Of a stretch of 40,632 nt of DNA, positions 25,073 through 34,679 are shown one piece after another. A program made the position numbers and the translations under genes. Origin of the DNA: an uncultured Prochlorococcus sp. (GTDB taxonomy: Bacteria > Cyanobacteriota > Cyanobacteriia > PCC-6307 > Cyanobiaceae); assembly GCA_902606505.1 (NCBI GenBank), contig CACLGU010000011.1, positions 1 to 40,632 of the forward strand, in the 5' to 3' direction. Under the pieces are notes generated by a model. The model did no database searches and was not told where the DNA came from. It saw only the letters and a program-made list of their open reading frames with translations. Every line of letters begins with the position of its first letter. Within the stretch, counting starts at the first letter, position 1.

Positions 25073-25663
25073 TTATCCATGACTACGAGGATTAGCCACA
25101 TTTTTTTTATTTTCTTGAATTATTGAAAATTCAGTATTAATAATTTCCTCATAAGGATTCTCTTCTTTTTTCAAATTATTAATAGATTCTCTTATTTTTA
25201 TTTCATCTTGTTTACCAATAAAAGTAGATATTAGATTGCCTTCTTTATCAAAAAGATTAACTTGAGGAATCCCGTTGACAGAAAACTTCTGGATGTAATT
25301 ACCCCATTTTTGATTATCAACATTTAAAAAAACAAAATTAATATCTTTTTCATATTCATCTTTGATAGAAGAAACTTGTGGAGCCATTTCTTTGCAAACT
25401 TCACACCACTCTGCATAAAATTCCAGAAATGTAGGTTTATTATTTGTAAAAGCTATTTCAGGGTCAACAGATAATTCTCCAAAACTTTTTAACAGATAAG
25501 TTGATTTAAAAAATAGATTTTTAAACAAAAGCATTGAAATAATAACAATAGATATAATCAAAATAAGCATTACTTTTAAAATTGTTTTTAAAATTGGCTC
25601 TTGACTTTCAGATTGCACTATGAAGGTATTACTAACTAAATGTATCTTAAATAAGTTAAACAA
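25073..25663 (-). CDS. membrane-anchored thioredoxin-like protein (TxlA/HCF164 type)
   Basis: A 196-residue protein with one N-terminal membrane helix (about 30-51) and a thioredoxin domain with active site WCEVC (86-90), preceded by FLEFYAEWC and followed by the cis-Pro loop NGIPQVNLFD. Cyanobacterial and plastid homologues (TxlA, HCF164) pass reducing power across the membrane for cytochrome b6f and c-type cytochrome maturation; that role is inferred. The TTG start at 25663 is uncertain. GTG at codon 16 (about 25618) would start closer to the membrane helix. Confidence 0.8.
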   Translation of the reverse strand: MFNLFKIHLVSNTFIVQSESQEPILKTILKVMLILIISIVIISMLLFKNLFFKSTYLLKSFGELSVDPEIAFTNNKPTFLEFYAEWCEVCKEMAPQVSSIKDEYEKDINFVFLNVDNQKWGNYIQKFSVNGIPQVNLFDKEGNLISTFIGKQDEIKIRESINNLKKEENPYEEIINTEFSIIQENKKNVANPRSHG

Positions 25664-25756
25664 ATAAAGAGAATTGAAATCTATAAGCTTTTAATCAACT
25701 GATAAAATAAAGATTGAATAGCTAACAAAAGTTTCCTTGATTACTGAAATTTAATT

Positions 25757-27109
25757 ATGCAATCAATCTTTGGAACTGATGGAATAAGAGGAAGATTTAA
25801 TGAAGAGATAACTTATTCTCTAGCCTACAAAGTAGGTTATGCTCTAGGTTCGACTTTGGAAAAGAAAAATCCAATATTAATTGGAAGGGATACAAGAATT
25901 AGTGGAGATATTCTGCTTCAAGCCATAACACAAGGTATAAATGAAAGTGGTAAAAAATTTATAAATCTTGGAATCTGCCCTACCCCAGCTATACCTTTTT
26001 TAATTAAAGAAGAGAACCTGAGTAGTGGGATCATGATATCAGCAAGTCATAATCCGCCAGAATATAACGGCATAAAAATATTTGATCATAATGGTCAAAA
26101 AATTAGTAAAAATTCTGAAAATAAAATTCAAAAAATAATTGAAGAATCAAAACAAAATATATCAATTCCTACAAAAGTGGTTCCCCTAAAAGCTAATAAA
26201 GATCTTATGGATATTTATATTAAAAGCCTAATCCAAACAATGGATGGAGAAAGTTTAAGCGGGTTGAGAATAATATTAGACACATGCTATGGATCAGCGA
26301 CAACTTGCGCAAGAAAAATTTTTCAGTCTCTTGGTGCCGATGTAAAAGTTATCAATAACTCTAAAAATGGTTTGAAAATTAATTTGAATTGTGGTTCTAC
26401 TAACCTCGAACCATTAAAAAAAGCATTAAGAGAGAGTCCTGCAGATATGGGATTCAGCTTCGATGGAGATGCCGATAGAGTAATTGGAATCGATTCAAAA
26501 GGCAATGTACTGGATGGAGATCATATTCTTTTTCTTTGGGGTAGAGAACTTATGGAACAAAAAATTCTCACAAATAATTTACTAATATCGACGCAAATGG
26601 CAAACTTAGGTTTTGAAAATTCCTGGAAGAAAATTGGAGGAATTTTATATAGAACTGATGTAGGAGATAAATATGTTCATGACGCAATTAAGAAAAATAG
26701 AGCTATTTTAGGAGGTGAGCAATCAGGTCATATACTTTCAAAAATTAATAACTTTTCTGGTGATGGGATATTGACTGCACTTCAAATTTCTAAATATTGT
26801 AAAAAGAAAAATATTAATTTAAATGATTGGCTTAAAAGTAGTTTCGAACCTTTTGCTCAAAAACTAACTAATATTAAATTAGATTTTAATATTAATAAAT
26901 TAAATCCAAAAAACAAAATCTTAATCGATGAATCTATAAAAAACTTTCAGGAAATATATTCGGACAATTGTAGAGTTTATATAAGGCCTAGCGGTACAGA
27001 ACCTGTAATGAGAGTTCTAGTTGAGGCCAAAAATCATAAAAAAGTTCATTCTTTATCAAACGAAATAACAAACAAACTCTTTTTAGAAATTGATAAAATA
27101 GTAAATTAG
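25757..27109 (+). CDS. glmM: phosphoglucosamine mutase
   Basis: Interconverts glucosamine-6-phosphate and glucosamine-1-phosphate for UDP-GlcNAc, peptidoglycan and LPS. It has 450 residues. Motifs: [11 protein letters not shown] (5-15), the phosphoserine loop [13 protein letters not shown] (Ser97), metal-binding [10 protein letters not shown] (Asp236, 238, 240), GGEQSGH, and the phosphate-binding end [11 protein letters not shown]. The GIRGR and SGTEP signatures point to GlmM rather than a general phosphomannomutase. It is divergent from the thioredoxin-like gene. Confidence 0.95.
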   Translation: MQSIFGTDGIRGRFNEEITYSLAYKVGYALGSTLEKKNPILIGRDTRISGDILLQAITQGINESGKKFINLGICPTPAIPFLIKEENLSSGIMISASHNPPEYNGIKIFDHNGQKISKNSENKIQKIIEESKQNISIPTKVVPLKANKDLMDIYIKSLIQTMDGESLSGLRIILDTCYGSATTCARKIFQSLGADVKVINNSKNGLKINLNCGSTNLEPLKKALRESPADMGFSFDGDADRVIGIDSKGNVLDGDHILFLWGRELMEQKILTNNLLISTQMANLGFENSWKKIGGILYRTDVGDKYVHDAIKKNRAILGGEQSGHILSKINNFSGDGILTALQISKYCKKKNINLNDWLKSSFEPFAQKLTNIKLDFNINKLNPKNKILIDESIKNFQEIYSDNCRVYIRPSGTEPVMRVLVEAKNHKKVHSLSNEITNKLFLEIDKIVN

Positions 27110-27116
27110 TAATGAA

Positions 27117-27746
27117 TTAAATTTTTATATAAATTTTTTCATAAATATCAAGTTGGTTAACAATCACATACTTTTCCCTATCAGTTTTAAATTTAGTTGG
27201 ATTAAAACTTTCGGAATAATTAAAATCTTTTTTATTTATTTTTTTAAAATGTAAACTACTTGATATAGTGCAATCCATATAATTGAATAAATCCTTTACA
27301 TCTGTTTTTATAAAAATTAGGGTCCCTTTTTGCAATGAATTTGAGAGCATATTAATAAATCCTGGCTGAATTATACGCCTTTTATAATGCCTCTTTTTAA
27401 ACCAGGGATCAGGGAAATAAAAAGAAATACTTTTTAGATTTTTGATAATAAATTTATTTTGGACATCATTCAAAATATTATTACCATTACCAAATATAAA
27501 ATATAGATTTTTAATTTCTCTTTCAATAACTTTTAATTTAGCATTTTTGACTAATTTCTCACGGATTTCAATTCCTAAATAATTCCAACTGGTATTAACT
27601 AAAGCTAAATCAAATAGAAACTCACCAGCAGCACAACCCATATCCAAATGAAGATTCGATTTAGAATCACCAAACATTTCGCTCAAAGAAGGTATTCTCT
27701 GAATTTGATTGAAATTACTACTAAGGGGATTAACATGCTGTCTCAT
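27117..27746 (-). CDS. trmB: tRNA (guanine-N7-)-methyltransferase
   Basis: Methylates G46 of tRNAs using SAM; cytosolic. It has 209 residues. SAM-binding motif I is [15 protein letters not shown] (about 34-48). [11 protein letters not shown] and the family-specific [23 protein letters not shown] (about 109-131) follow, with the end [15 protein letters not shown] start at 27746. It converges with glmM (7-bp gap) and diverges from the DUF3177 gene over about 120 bp of AT-rich spacer. Confidence 0.95.
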   Translation of the reverse strand: MRQHVNPLSSNFNQIQRIPSLSEMFGDSKSNLHLDMGCAAGEFLFDLALVNTSWNYLGIEIREKLVKNAKLKVIEREIKNLYFIFGNGNNILNDVQNKFIIKNLKSISFYFPDPWFKKRHYKRRIIQPGFINMLSNSLQKGTLIFIKTDVKDLFNYMDCTISSSLHFKKINKKDFNYSESFNPTKFKTDREKYVIVNQLDIYEKIYIKI

Positions 27747-27868
27747 TCAACTATCAATATATTCCTAGGCAATAATATAAGGATGCATAATATTCATAAC
27801 TATGACAATAGTAAGTTCAAAAGTAACAGTTTGATGTTTAATTATTATGTGTTTAAAAAGAAAAAGTT

Positions 27869-28492
27869 TTGAACGTTTTTAATCAACTTTCTATTTGGCT
27901 ATCATTTCAAATTTCAATAATTTTCCTTCTTGGTATTCCTATTACTCTATCCTTCTGGTCAATTAAAAAAAGAAATAAAGCAGTTATTAAACTTCTATCA
28001 ATTTATTGGAAAGTATCCCTTTTATTTTTTATAAGCCTTCTCCTTTTAATAGGAAAGTATAATTATGCTCTTGTGATAACAAATATTTCAACATTATTAA
28101 TGACAGTTTCAGTTTGGTTTTGGAACGACATTAATGATGAATTAAGAGAATATGATTTTTCTTACTCCCTTACCACAACGACGAAAATATGGAGATGGAC
28201 GATAACTTTTATATCTCTCAATTTCTTTATTCAGAGTTTACAAAACTACGACTGCTTTTCCTTTATTAATTCGGATGCGTGTGCAATATGGCTTCAGCCT
28301 TCTTCAAATTTATATAATATTATAAAAAATTTATTTAATTTTTTCTTTGGAGCTAACTTTACCCAGACGATATCAAAATTCTTAGGATTATTTTCATTAT
28401 TAATCTATATTTTAGGCCTTATTCAATGGGCAATAATCAAATTACCTAAAAATGGAAGAAACTCCTGCTTCTCAGAAAATGGCAAAAATTGA
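27869..28492 (+). CDS. DUF3177 family membrane protein
   Basis: A 207-residue protein with about five hydrophobic helices. Family-like segments: IPITLSFWSIKKRNKAV, LSIYWKVSLLF, VSVWFWNDINDEL (about 81-93), TKIWRWTITFISLNFF and CAIWLQPSSNLY. Recognised as DUF3177, cyanobacterial, function unknown. It has a TTG start at 27869 and no in-frame ATG before the conserved region. The 3' end overlaps the next gene by 41 bp, implying coupled expression. Confidence 0.72.
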   Translation: MNVFNQLSIWLSFQISIIFLLGIPITLSFWSIKKRNKAVIKLLSIYWKVSLLFFISLLLLIGKYNYALVITNISTLLMTVSVWFWNDINDELREYDFSYSLTTTTKIWRWTITFISLNFFIQSLQNYDCFSFINSDACAIWLQPSSNLYNIIKNLFNFFFGANFTQTISKFLGLFSLLIYILGLIQWAIIKLPKNGRNSCFSENGKN

Positions 28493-28787
28493 TTTAATAA
28501 ATAGTCTTGAAAAAATAAGTTCAGAGATACCTAATAGGATTCTTAAACTAGAGGGTTTCCTTCTAAAAGAAAATCAAAAAGAAGAATTAGAAATAATTAT
28601 TTTCAGAGGTTACAGTAGCTCAACAACACATCCAATTGAAATAGATTCAGAAAAAAAAGTAATAGCACTTACTTATAAAATTACAAACTTTAAACTTTAT
28701 AAAGCACCTTTAACAGAAACAGAAGAAAATTTTATAAGAGAAAATCAAAACTCAGTTTTCTTTTTGAATCAAAAAAACTGGATTTAA
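28452..28787 (+). CDS. conserved small protein, unknown function
   Basis: A 111-residue soluble protein. It has a helical N-terminal part ([24 protein letters not shown]) followed by a beta-rich part with [20 protein letters not shown]. The latter looks like a conserved cyanobacterial/plastid domain, but I cannot name it with confidence. The start lies inside the DUF3177 gene (41-bp overlap), and the ATG is preceded by GGAAG-like sequence in that gene. MAKIDL at codon 10 is an alternative start. Four-base overlap with the convergent ileS. Confidence 0.6.
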   Translation: MEETPASQKMAKIDLINSLEKISSEIPNRILKLEGFLLKENQKEELEIIIFRGYSSSTTHPIEIDSEKKVIALTYKITNFKLYKAPLTETEENFIRENQNSVFFLNQKNWI

Positions 28788-31690
28788 ACAAATTCAAAAT
28801 TAATAATATTTGAACATCTTTTACATAATTTTGTATTTTGGATTCCATTAAAAGTTTCTTTTTGATAATGCCAACATCTATCACATTTTTGACCTTGAGC
28901 TTTATTTATTTGAATTCTACCAAGTGCATTGTTATCAATAATCAAAGAATTCTCCTTCAAATCGGATACCACTTGGAAGTTTGACACTATAAGCCAATCC
29001 CTAAATAAATCTACATCTTGATTGCCAAATTCTTTTAGCCAAGTAAGTGAATCTTTTAAAGCTTTATCTTCAGGTAAATAATTCACTTCAGTTTCCAAAG
29101 CTGCTCCAATTATTTGTTTGTTCCTACATCCTTCAATAGCCTTGTTAATTTCAACTCTCAAATTTCTTAAATTTGCAATGTGCTCATTAAGTTTTTGATT
29201 TTTCCATGACTGCGAAAATATTGGCCATCCTCTTTGAAAGACTGATTTTTCTTTAGTTGAATATGGAATATTTTGCCAAATATCTTCAGCCATATGGCAA
29301 AGCACTGGGGAAATAAGTACGGCTAAATTTTCAACAACTTTTGACATGACGAACTGACAAGATCTTCTCCTGAATTGTGATTTAGAACTTACATATAACC
29401 TATCCTTCGCAATATCCAAATAAAAATTTGATAGATCTACAACACAAAAACTTTGCAAAATTTGGAAAAATTTTGAAAATTCATAATTTTCATAAGCGTT
29501 TGATATTTGATCTGTAACCTCAACTAATCTGCCTAACATCCATTGATCTAAGAGAGGCAGTTGATCAATTTCAAAACTATCAATTTTAGGATCATAATCA
29601 TGAATATTACCTAGAAGATATCTTGCAGTATTACGAACTTTTCTATAAACGTCTGAAAGTTGCTTGAGTATATTTGAACCAATTGGAACATCTACTGAAT
29701 AATCTACAGAGCTTACCCATAGTCTTAAAACATCAGCACCATAAGCAGGATCAGTTTTTTTATTATTACCTCCATTAATAATTATATTTGGATCAACAAC
29801 ATTTCCTAAAGATTTGCTCATTTTTCTTCCATTTTCATCAAGTGCAAAACCATGAGTTAAAACTTTCTTATATGGAGGTTTATTATTGACTGCAACAGAT
29901 GTTAGCAAAGAAGACTGAAACCATCCGCGATGTTGATCTGAACCCTCTAAATAAAGATCTGCTGGATACTTTAATTCACTTCTCAGCTCGCATACAGCGG
30001 CCCAGCTAGATCCTGAATCGAACCAAACATCCATTGTATCTGTTCCTTTTTTCCATAGATCCGATTCTTTTGCATAATTTTCTGGCAAAAGATTCTTAAC
30101 ATCCCAATCCCACCAAATATCTGCTCCATATTCACTAAAAAGTTCTTGAATATGATTAATTATCTCTTTGTTAAGGAGAATCTCATTACCATTTTTTTTA
30201 TAAAAAACTGGAATAGGGACTCCCCATGACCTTTGTCTAGAAATACACCAATCTCCTCTACCTACAACCATAGAATAAATTCTTTTCTTTCCAGTCTCTG
30301 GCATCCATTCAACATCTTCGATAGCCTTTAATGCAGATGATCTAAAGCCATTTACAGATGCAAACCATTGTTCTGTTGCCCTAAAAATAGTTGGTTTTTT
30401 GGTTCTCCAATCATACGGATATCTATGCTTATAATTTTCTTGTAATAGAAGCAAATTATTTCCTTTTAAATGTTCAATAATTAAATCATTTGCATCTTTC
30501 AGGACATTTGATCCTTTGAATTGATCAGAATATTCATTTAAGTTACCTTTTTCATCAACGACACATGTTATTGGCAAATCATATTTTTGACCCACATTAA
30601 AATCATCTATCCCATGGCCAGGCGCAGTATGAACAATTCCAGTCCCTGATTCTGTAGTAATATAATCTCCTCCAATTACAATCCTGCAATTTTTATTCTT
30701 AGAGGGATGTTGATATTCAATATTTTCCAATTTGGAGCCTTTAACATCTAGAAGCACCTCGAAATCTTTATTAAATTTCTTACTTATTTCAGAACATAAG
30801 TCCTTAGCAAAAAGGTAAATTCGCTTCTCTTCATCAATAGCAAAAACGTACTTTATTTTTGGATTTACTGCAACTGCTTCATTTGCAGGTATGGTCCAAG
30901 GAGTAGTGGTCCAAATAGTTATGAAAGAATTATTTTGAAAAAAATCTTTTTTAATATTAATATTTTCTTGGATGATATTTAATAAAATTTCTTCAGGTAT
31001 TTTGGTGATTTTTAATGAAACGTAAATACTTTTTGAATAATGTTCATCAGGGTATTCTAATTCTGCTTCCGCAAGTGCAGTCCTTGAACTTGGACTCCAA
31101 TGCACAGGTTTAAGACCTCGATATATATAGCCATTTAAAAACATTTTCCCAAATACTCCAATCTGAGCAGATTCATAACTTTTCTTAAGAGTTAAGTAAG
31201 GGTTATTCCAATCTCCCCATATGCCCCACCTTTTGAAACCCTCCTTTTGATTATTAATTTGGATATGGGCATAATCTGTTGCTTTTTTTCTTAAATTTAG
31301 AGTGTCAAGATTCTTTCTTTCATCAGATTTTAAATTCTGAAGAACTTTTAATTCAATAGGTAATCCATGACAGTCCCAACCAGGAACGAAATGAACCCTA
31401 AATCCTCTTAAGGTTTTATACTTATTTATTATGTCTTTTAAAACTTTATTAAGGGCATGCCCCATATGAAGAGCTCCATTTGCATATGGAGGTCCATCAT
31501 GTAATGTAAATATTTCGCCCGAATTACTTGAACCTAATTGGAAATCAATATCATTGTTAGCCCAAAAATTCTGAATCTCTGGTTCTCTTACAACTGAATT
31601 AGCACGCATGGAGAAGTCAGTTTTTAGTAAATTTAAAGTTGCTTTGTAAGAAAAGTCTGATTTTTGTTCTTTGCTATTTTGAGATTTCAT
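28784..31690 (-). CDS. ileS: isoleucyl-tRNA synthetase
   Basis: Class I aminoacyl-tRNA synthetase of 968 residues. The nucleotide-binding signature is [15 protein letters not shown] (HMGH at 75-78) and the KMSKS loop is [17 protein letters not shown]. An editing CP1 domain contains [17 protein letters not shown] and [30 protein letters not shown], and a C-terminal zinc site with CDRCWHYQ and CKRCSN, are also present. It has the bacterial form and full length. ATG start. Confidence 0.98.
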   Translation of the reverse strand: MKSQNSKEQKSDFSYKATLNLLKTDFSMRANSVVREPEIQNFWANNDIDFQLGSSNSGEIFTLHDGPPYANGALHMGHALNKVLKDIINKYKTLRGFRVHFVPGWDCHGLPIELKVLQNLKSDERKNLDTLNLRKKATDYAHIQINNQKEGFKRWGIWGDWNNPYLTLKKSYESAQIGVFGKMFLNGYIYRGLKPVHWSPSSRTALAEAELEYPDEHYSKSIYVSLKITKIPEEILLNIIQENINIKKDFFQNNSFITIWTTTPWTIPANEAVAVNPKIKYVFAIDEEKRIYLFAKDLCSEISKKFNKDFEVLLDVKGSKLENIEYQHPSKNKNCRIVIGGDYITTESGTGIVHTAPGHGIDDFNVGQKYDLPITCVVDEKGNLNEYSDQFKGSNVLKDANDLIIEHLKGNNLLLLQENYKHRYPYDWRTKKPTIFRATEQWFASVNGFRSSALKAIEDVEWMPETGKKRIYSMVVGRGDWCISRQRSWGVPIPVFYKKNGNEILLNKEIINHIQELFSEYGADIWWDWDVKNLLPENYAKESDLWKKGTDTMDVWFDSGSSWAAVCELRSELKYPADLYLEGSDQHRGWFQSSLLTSVAVNNKPPYKKVLTHGFALDENGRKMSKSLGNVVDPNIIINGGNNKKTDPAYGADVLRLWVSSVDYSVDVPIGSNILKQLSDVYRKVRNTARYLLGNIHDYDPKIDSFEIDQLPLLDQWMLGRLVEVTDQISNAYENYEFSKFFQILQSFCVVDLSNFYLDIAKDRLYVSSKSQFRRRSCQFVMSKVVENLAVLISPVLCHMAEDIWQNIPYSTKEKSVFQRGWPIFSQSWKNQKLNEHIANLRNLRVEINKAIEGCRNKQIIGAALETEVNYLPEDKALKDSLTWLKEFGNQDVDLFRDWLIVSNFQVVSDLKENSLIIDNNALGRIQINKAQGQKCDRCWHYQKETFNGIQNTKLCKRCSNIINFEFV

Positions 31691-31788
31691 ACGACGAAAT
31701 AAGAAATATTGGTGATCAAAAGAATTATTTAAATAAATCTAATTCATTATATTCTTTCTTAATTGACCTGTAGTTTTTTGGGGATGTT

Positions 31789-31809
31789 TCAAATAATCAA
31801 ATTATTTGA
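31789..31809. repeat. palindrome between a small membrane-protein gene and ileS
   Basis: TCAAATAAT and ATTATTTGA are perfect 9-bp arms around CAA, 3 bp after the stop of the 149-residue gene. No T-run follows on the minus strand (C-rich sequence instead), so termination is uncertain. Confidence 0.4.
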
Positions 31810-31811
31810 TT

Positions 31812-32261
31812 TCAGTATTTTATATTATCATTTTTATCATTTCTTACCCACTTTTTTTGGGTTGTATTTTTATTATTGCTACCTAAATTAAAAAAATTTG
31901 AAGGTTTCGTGAAATCACTAAATATCAGATTAATAGACTCTAATATTTTGAAAAAGTTATTTTTAAACTCTAAAAAGGTAGTTAGTTTTTTCTTTTCTTT
32001 ATCTGTCAATTGGTACCATCTAGATAAAAAAAGCTCTACTAGATAAAAAATAACTAGTACTGTTAAAAAAAGGAAAATTACAAAAAATGATTCATCAAAT
32101 ATTTTATTTTTAATTATTAATATCAAACCTATTAATAAATTTAAAAAAGCTTTTATTAAGTCTTTTGGTTTACCAAGCTCAAGATAAATTATAGGTACAG
32201 TTAGAAAAATGGTCCCAACTAAAATATAAAAAGTTCCTAAAAATAATATCAAACTATTCAT
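31812..32261 (-). CDS. small membrane protein, unknown function (Ycf66-like layout)
   Basis: A 149-residue protein with three hydrophobic segments in the first 80 residues (about 4-28, 38-52, 58-78) and a polar, Lys/Asn-rich C-terminus (KKWVRNDKNDNIKY). The layout of N-terminal helices plus a charged tail recalls Ycf66-type cyanobacterial proteins, but motif support is weak and I do not assign the name. Very AT-rich codon use. It is the gene upstream of ileS on the same strand, separated by 121 bp. Confidence 0.5.
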   Translation of the reverse strand: MNSLILFLGTFYILVGTIFLTVPIIYLELGKPKDLIKAFLNLLIGLILIIKNKIFDESFFVIFLFLTVLVIFYLVELFLSRWYQLTDKEKKKLTTFLEFKNNFFKILESINLIFSDFTKPSNFFNLGSNNKNTTQKKWVRNDKNDNIKY

Positions 32262-32332
32262 TAAATCAACTATGTAATCAAATTATAAGAGTTGATATAG
32301 ATAAGCAAACTATCTATCAGAATTTCCTTAAG

Positions 32333-32414
32333 TGCGGTCGGGGAGACTTGAACTCCCACACCCGAAGATACGAGTACCTAAAACTCGCGCGTCTACCAAT
32401 TCCGCCACGACCGC
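32333..32414 (-). tRNA. tRNA-Leu (anticodon UAG)
   Basis: A class II tRNA of 82 nt on the minus strand. The acceptor arms GCGGTCG and CGACCGC pair and the discriminator is A. The anticodon stem CGAGT/ACTCG surrounds TTTAGGT with anticodon TAG. There is a long variable arm (TATCTTCGGGTG region) and a T-loop GTTCAAGTC. CCA is not encoded. Confidence 0.97.
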
Positions 32415-32476
32415 TCAAATAAAATAATAATTGAAAGAGGTTTATTTTAAAAATTTTTTTTCTTAAGATGATTAAT

Positions 32477-32505
32477 TTGACACATTAAAATTAGAATAAA
32501 AATCT
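32477..32505 (+). promoter_or_regulatory. putative promoter of crtR
   Basis: A perfect -35 TTGACA (32477-32482) is followed after 17 nt by a weak -10-like AAATCT (32500-32505). The leader that follows contains an AGGA (32510-32513) and two short ORFs ahead of crtR. Confidence 0.4.
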
Positions 32506-32581
32506 CTTAAAGGAAACTTTTTATGTTTGAGCATGCAATCATCTAAAAATATTAGTTATATTACTTTAAGAGTAAAAAGAA

Positions 32582-33604
32582 ACGATTCCAAACTTAACCA
32601 GTAAAAGTACAACGAAAAATACTAATTCTTCAAAAACATTTAATTGGCATAAAGAGATTAAAAATTATGTAGATCCGCCAAGTTTTTGGAATCCTACATT
32701 AGGTTTATTTTTTGGCGGTTATTTTCTTGCTTTTCTTAGCATATGGCAATGGTATAGAGGTGTTTGGCCTTTACCTTTACTTGTAGCCACTGCTTTTTTA
32801 GCTTTACATATTGAAGGTACTGTTATCCATGATGCCTGTCATAAAGCTGCTCATCCAGTTCCTTGGATAAATCAAGCAATGGGCCATGGCTCAGCTATTC
32901 TATTAGGGTTTAGCTTCCCAGTTTTTACGAGAGTTCATTTACAACATCATATTCACGTAAATCACCCCAAAAATGATCCAGATCACATAGTAAGTACTTT
33001 TGGTCCAATTTGGCTAATTGCTCCAAGATTTTTTTATCATGAGGTGTTTTTCTTTCAAAGAAAACTCTGGCGAAAATATGAATTACTACAATGGGGAATT
33101 GAAAGATCAATATTCATAACCATTATTTTGGCAGGTTTGAAATTTGACTTTATGAATTTAATTTATAATTTATGGTTTGGCCCAGCATTAATGGTAGGAG
33201 TCACTTTAGGAATATTTTTTGATTATTTACCCCATAGACCATTTCGATCAAGAAATAAATGGATAAATTCTCGAGTTTATCCAAGCAAATTTATGAATTT
33301 ATTAATAATGGGACAAAATTACCATCTCATTCATCATCTATGGCCTTCGATTCCTTGGTTTGAATACAAAATAGCTTATGAAAAAACTAAGCCATTATTG
33401 GATAAAAAAGGTTCCCCTCAAAGGGTTGGTATATTTGAAAGTAAAGATGACATTTTTAACTTTATTTATGATTTATTAATAGGTGTAAGGAGTCATAGCC
33501 GAAAGAGGGGAAAATTAAGAAAAATCATAAATTTATATCCAGGCTTTAAAATAAAAAAATTTTTATTAAAGATAGTCAACAAAACATTTATCGGAAGCAA
33601 CTAA
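32582..33604 (+). CDS. crtR: beta-carotene hydroxylase (CrtR type), non-canonical start
   Basis: Membrane di-iron hydroxylase making zeaxanthin, the main photoprotective carotenoid here. His boxes: HDACHKAAH, then HLQHHIHVNH, LPHRPF and HLIHHLWPS; helices lie between them. The first internal ATG (32879) falls after the first His box, so the real protein must begin upstream. From the last in-frame stop (32573-32575) to that ATG there is no ATG, GTG or TTG. I placed the start at ACG 32582, 9 nt after AAGAG; ATT at 32585 is the alternative. That gives about 340 residues, in the family range. FWNPTLG and SIWQWYRG confirm the N-terminal part is genuine. Confidence 0.85.
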   Translation, partial: TIPNLTSKSTTKNTNSSKTFNWHKEIKNYVDPPSFWNPTLGLFFGGYFLAFLSIWQWYRGVWPLPLLVATAFLALHIEGTVIHDACHKAAHPVPWINQAMGHGSAILLGFSFPVFTRVHLQHHIHVNHPKNDPDHIVSTFGPIWLIAPRFFYHEVFFFQRKLWRKYELLQWGIERSIFITIILAGLKFDFMNLIYNLWFGPALMVGVTLGIFFDYLPHRPFRSRNKWINSRVYPSKFMNLLIMGQNYHLIHHLWPSIPWFEYKIAYEKTKPLLDKKGSPQRVGIFESKDDIFNFIYDLLIGVRSHSRKRGKLRKIINLYPGFKIKKFLLKIVNKTFIGSN

Positions 33605-33609
33605 CTTTT

Positions 33610-33903
33610 TCATTCATTAATAATTTTTGGTACTTTAAAATATTTATCTTCTCTAGATGGACCCAATTCTAGAATTTCTTCATTACAATCCGAATTTTTC
33701 TTTGCGTCTTTTCTAAATACATTAACAACCTCTATAGCTCTTGTTGTACAGGGAACATCATCTGTATCAATTTTTTCAAGTTGTCTTATATAATCCAATA
33801 TCTTTTCTAATTGTTCTGCATGATTATTAATTTCATTCTCGTTAAGTTCTAATCTCGCTAAATGAGCAACTTTGTTTACCTCCTCTTTAGTTATTTTTGT
33901 CAT
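33610..33903 (-). CDS. gatC: Asp-tRNA(Asn)/Glu-tRNA(Gln) amidotransferase subunit C
   Basis: The small subunit of GatCAB, which amidates mischarged Glu-tRNA(Gln). It has 97 residues, standard. Motifs: VNKVAHLARLELNENEI (about 9-25), LEKILDYIRQLEKIDTDDVPCT (32-53), and the C-terminal REDKYFKVPKII. GatA and GatB are not in the window, as is usual in cyanobacteria where the subunits are scattered. It ends 5 bp from crtR, convergent. Confidence 0.93.
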   Translation of the reverse strand: MTKITKEEVNKVAHLARLELNENEINNHAEQLEKILDYIRQLEKIDTDDVPCTTRAIEVVNVFRKDAKKNSDCNEEILELGPSREDKYFKVPKIINE

Positions 33904-34073
33904 ACCTTTAATATCTTTCTTATTAAATAATAGTTTATTAAGAACAGCTTATGAACATATCCTTTGAATTTCAAATAATTTAAAAAATAATCACATCTTT
34001 TTGAAAATCAATATCAATTAATAGCCTGAATTATTTTTCTCAGCTTAATATGTTATTAGATAAATATTGAAAA

Positions 34074-34649
34074 ATAGAAGAAAAATTATTTCCAAAAAAT
34101 TTTTTTTATCGGCACTCTAAACTTGTTGCTCCTGATTTAATAGGCTGTTACCTCATAAAAAAAAATAATGAGATAGATCAAGTTAAGGGGATTATTGTTG
34201 AGACTGAAGCTTATTCACAGGAAGAAGAGGCCTGTCATGGCTACCGCAAAATGAATGAATCAAATAAATCCTTATTTGGCAAACCTGGAACATTTTATAT
34301 TTACAAATCTTATGGCATTCATCATTGTTTAAACATAGTTACTGATAAAGAAAATTTTGCGAGTGGTGTATTAATAAGATCAGTTTTTATCTCTAAAAAG
34401 AATGATAGAACAGCTTCTGGGCCTGGCCTGGTTACAAAGACATTCAATGTAGACATTGCATTTAACTCACTTGAAGTTCTTAATAACAAATCTTTATGGA
34501 TTTCTCCAAGAGATTCCATTATAGAAGAAAAAGATCTTATTCAAACTACGAGAATTGGCATATCAAAGGCAAAAAATATAAAATGGCGTTGGTATCTTAA
34601 AAATAGTAGGAGTGTAAGTAAAAGATTAAAAGGTGACAGAACACCTTAA
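34074..34649 (+). CDS. 3-methyladenine DNA glycosylase (AAG/MPG family), start uncertain
   Basis: Base-excision glycosylase removing alkylated purines. The translated sequence reads KLFPKNFFYRHSKLVAPDLI, then IVETEAY with the catalytic Glu, EEEACHGYRKMNESNKSLFG, GTFYIYKSYGIHHCLN and a C-terminal basic end. The first ATG in the open frame (34251) lies after the catalytic Glu, so the true start is upstream, yet no ATG, GTG or TTG exists there. I began at ATA 34074. An in-frame ATG at 34050 gives MLLDKY, then TGA at 34068-34070, then the conserved protein; a nonsense change of an original codon such as TGG would explain this. It could be a recent pseudogene, a non-canonical start or a sequence error. 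Confidence 0.75.
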   Translation: MEEKLFPKNFFYRHSKLVAPDLIGCYLIKKNNEIDQVKGIIVETEAYSQEEEACHGYRKMNESNKSLFGKPGTFYIYKSYGIHHCLNIVTDKENFASGVLIRSVFISKKNDRTASGPGLVTKTFNVDIAFNSLEVLNNKSLWISPRDSIIEEKDLIQTTRIGISKAKNIKWRWYLKNSRSVSKRLKGDRTP

Positions 34650-34679
34650 TTTCAATAATCATTTATCTTTTTAAGCGTA

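Noticed and set aside
27648-27872. 74-codon open frame across the trmB start and the following spacer
   Set aside because: Overlaps the N-terminus of trmB antisense; composition is random and no ribosome-binding site is seen.
31789-31809. Palindrome as a rho-independent terminator
   Set aside because: No T-run follows on the minus strand and the stem has almost no G/C.
32879-33604. Taking ATG 32879 as the crtR start
   Set aside because: It would remove the first histidine box, which is encoded in frame upstream and is needed for the di-iron site.
34251-34649. Taking ATG 34251 as the glycosylase start
   Set aside because: It would remove the catalytic Glu in IVETEAY, which is encoded in frame upstream.
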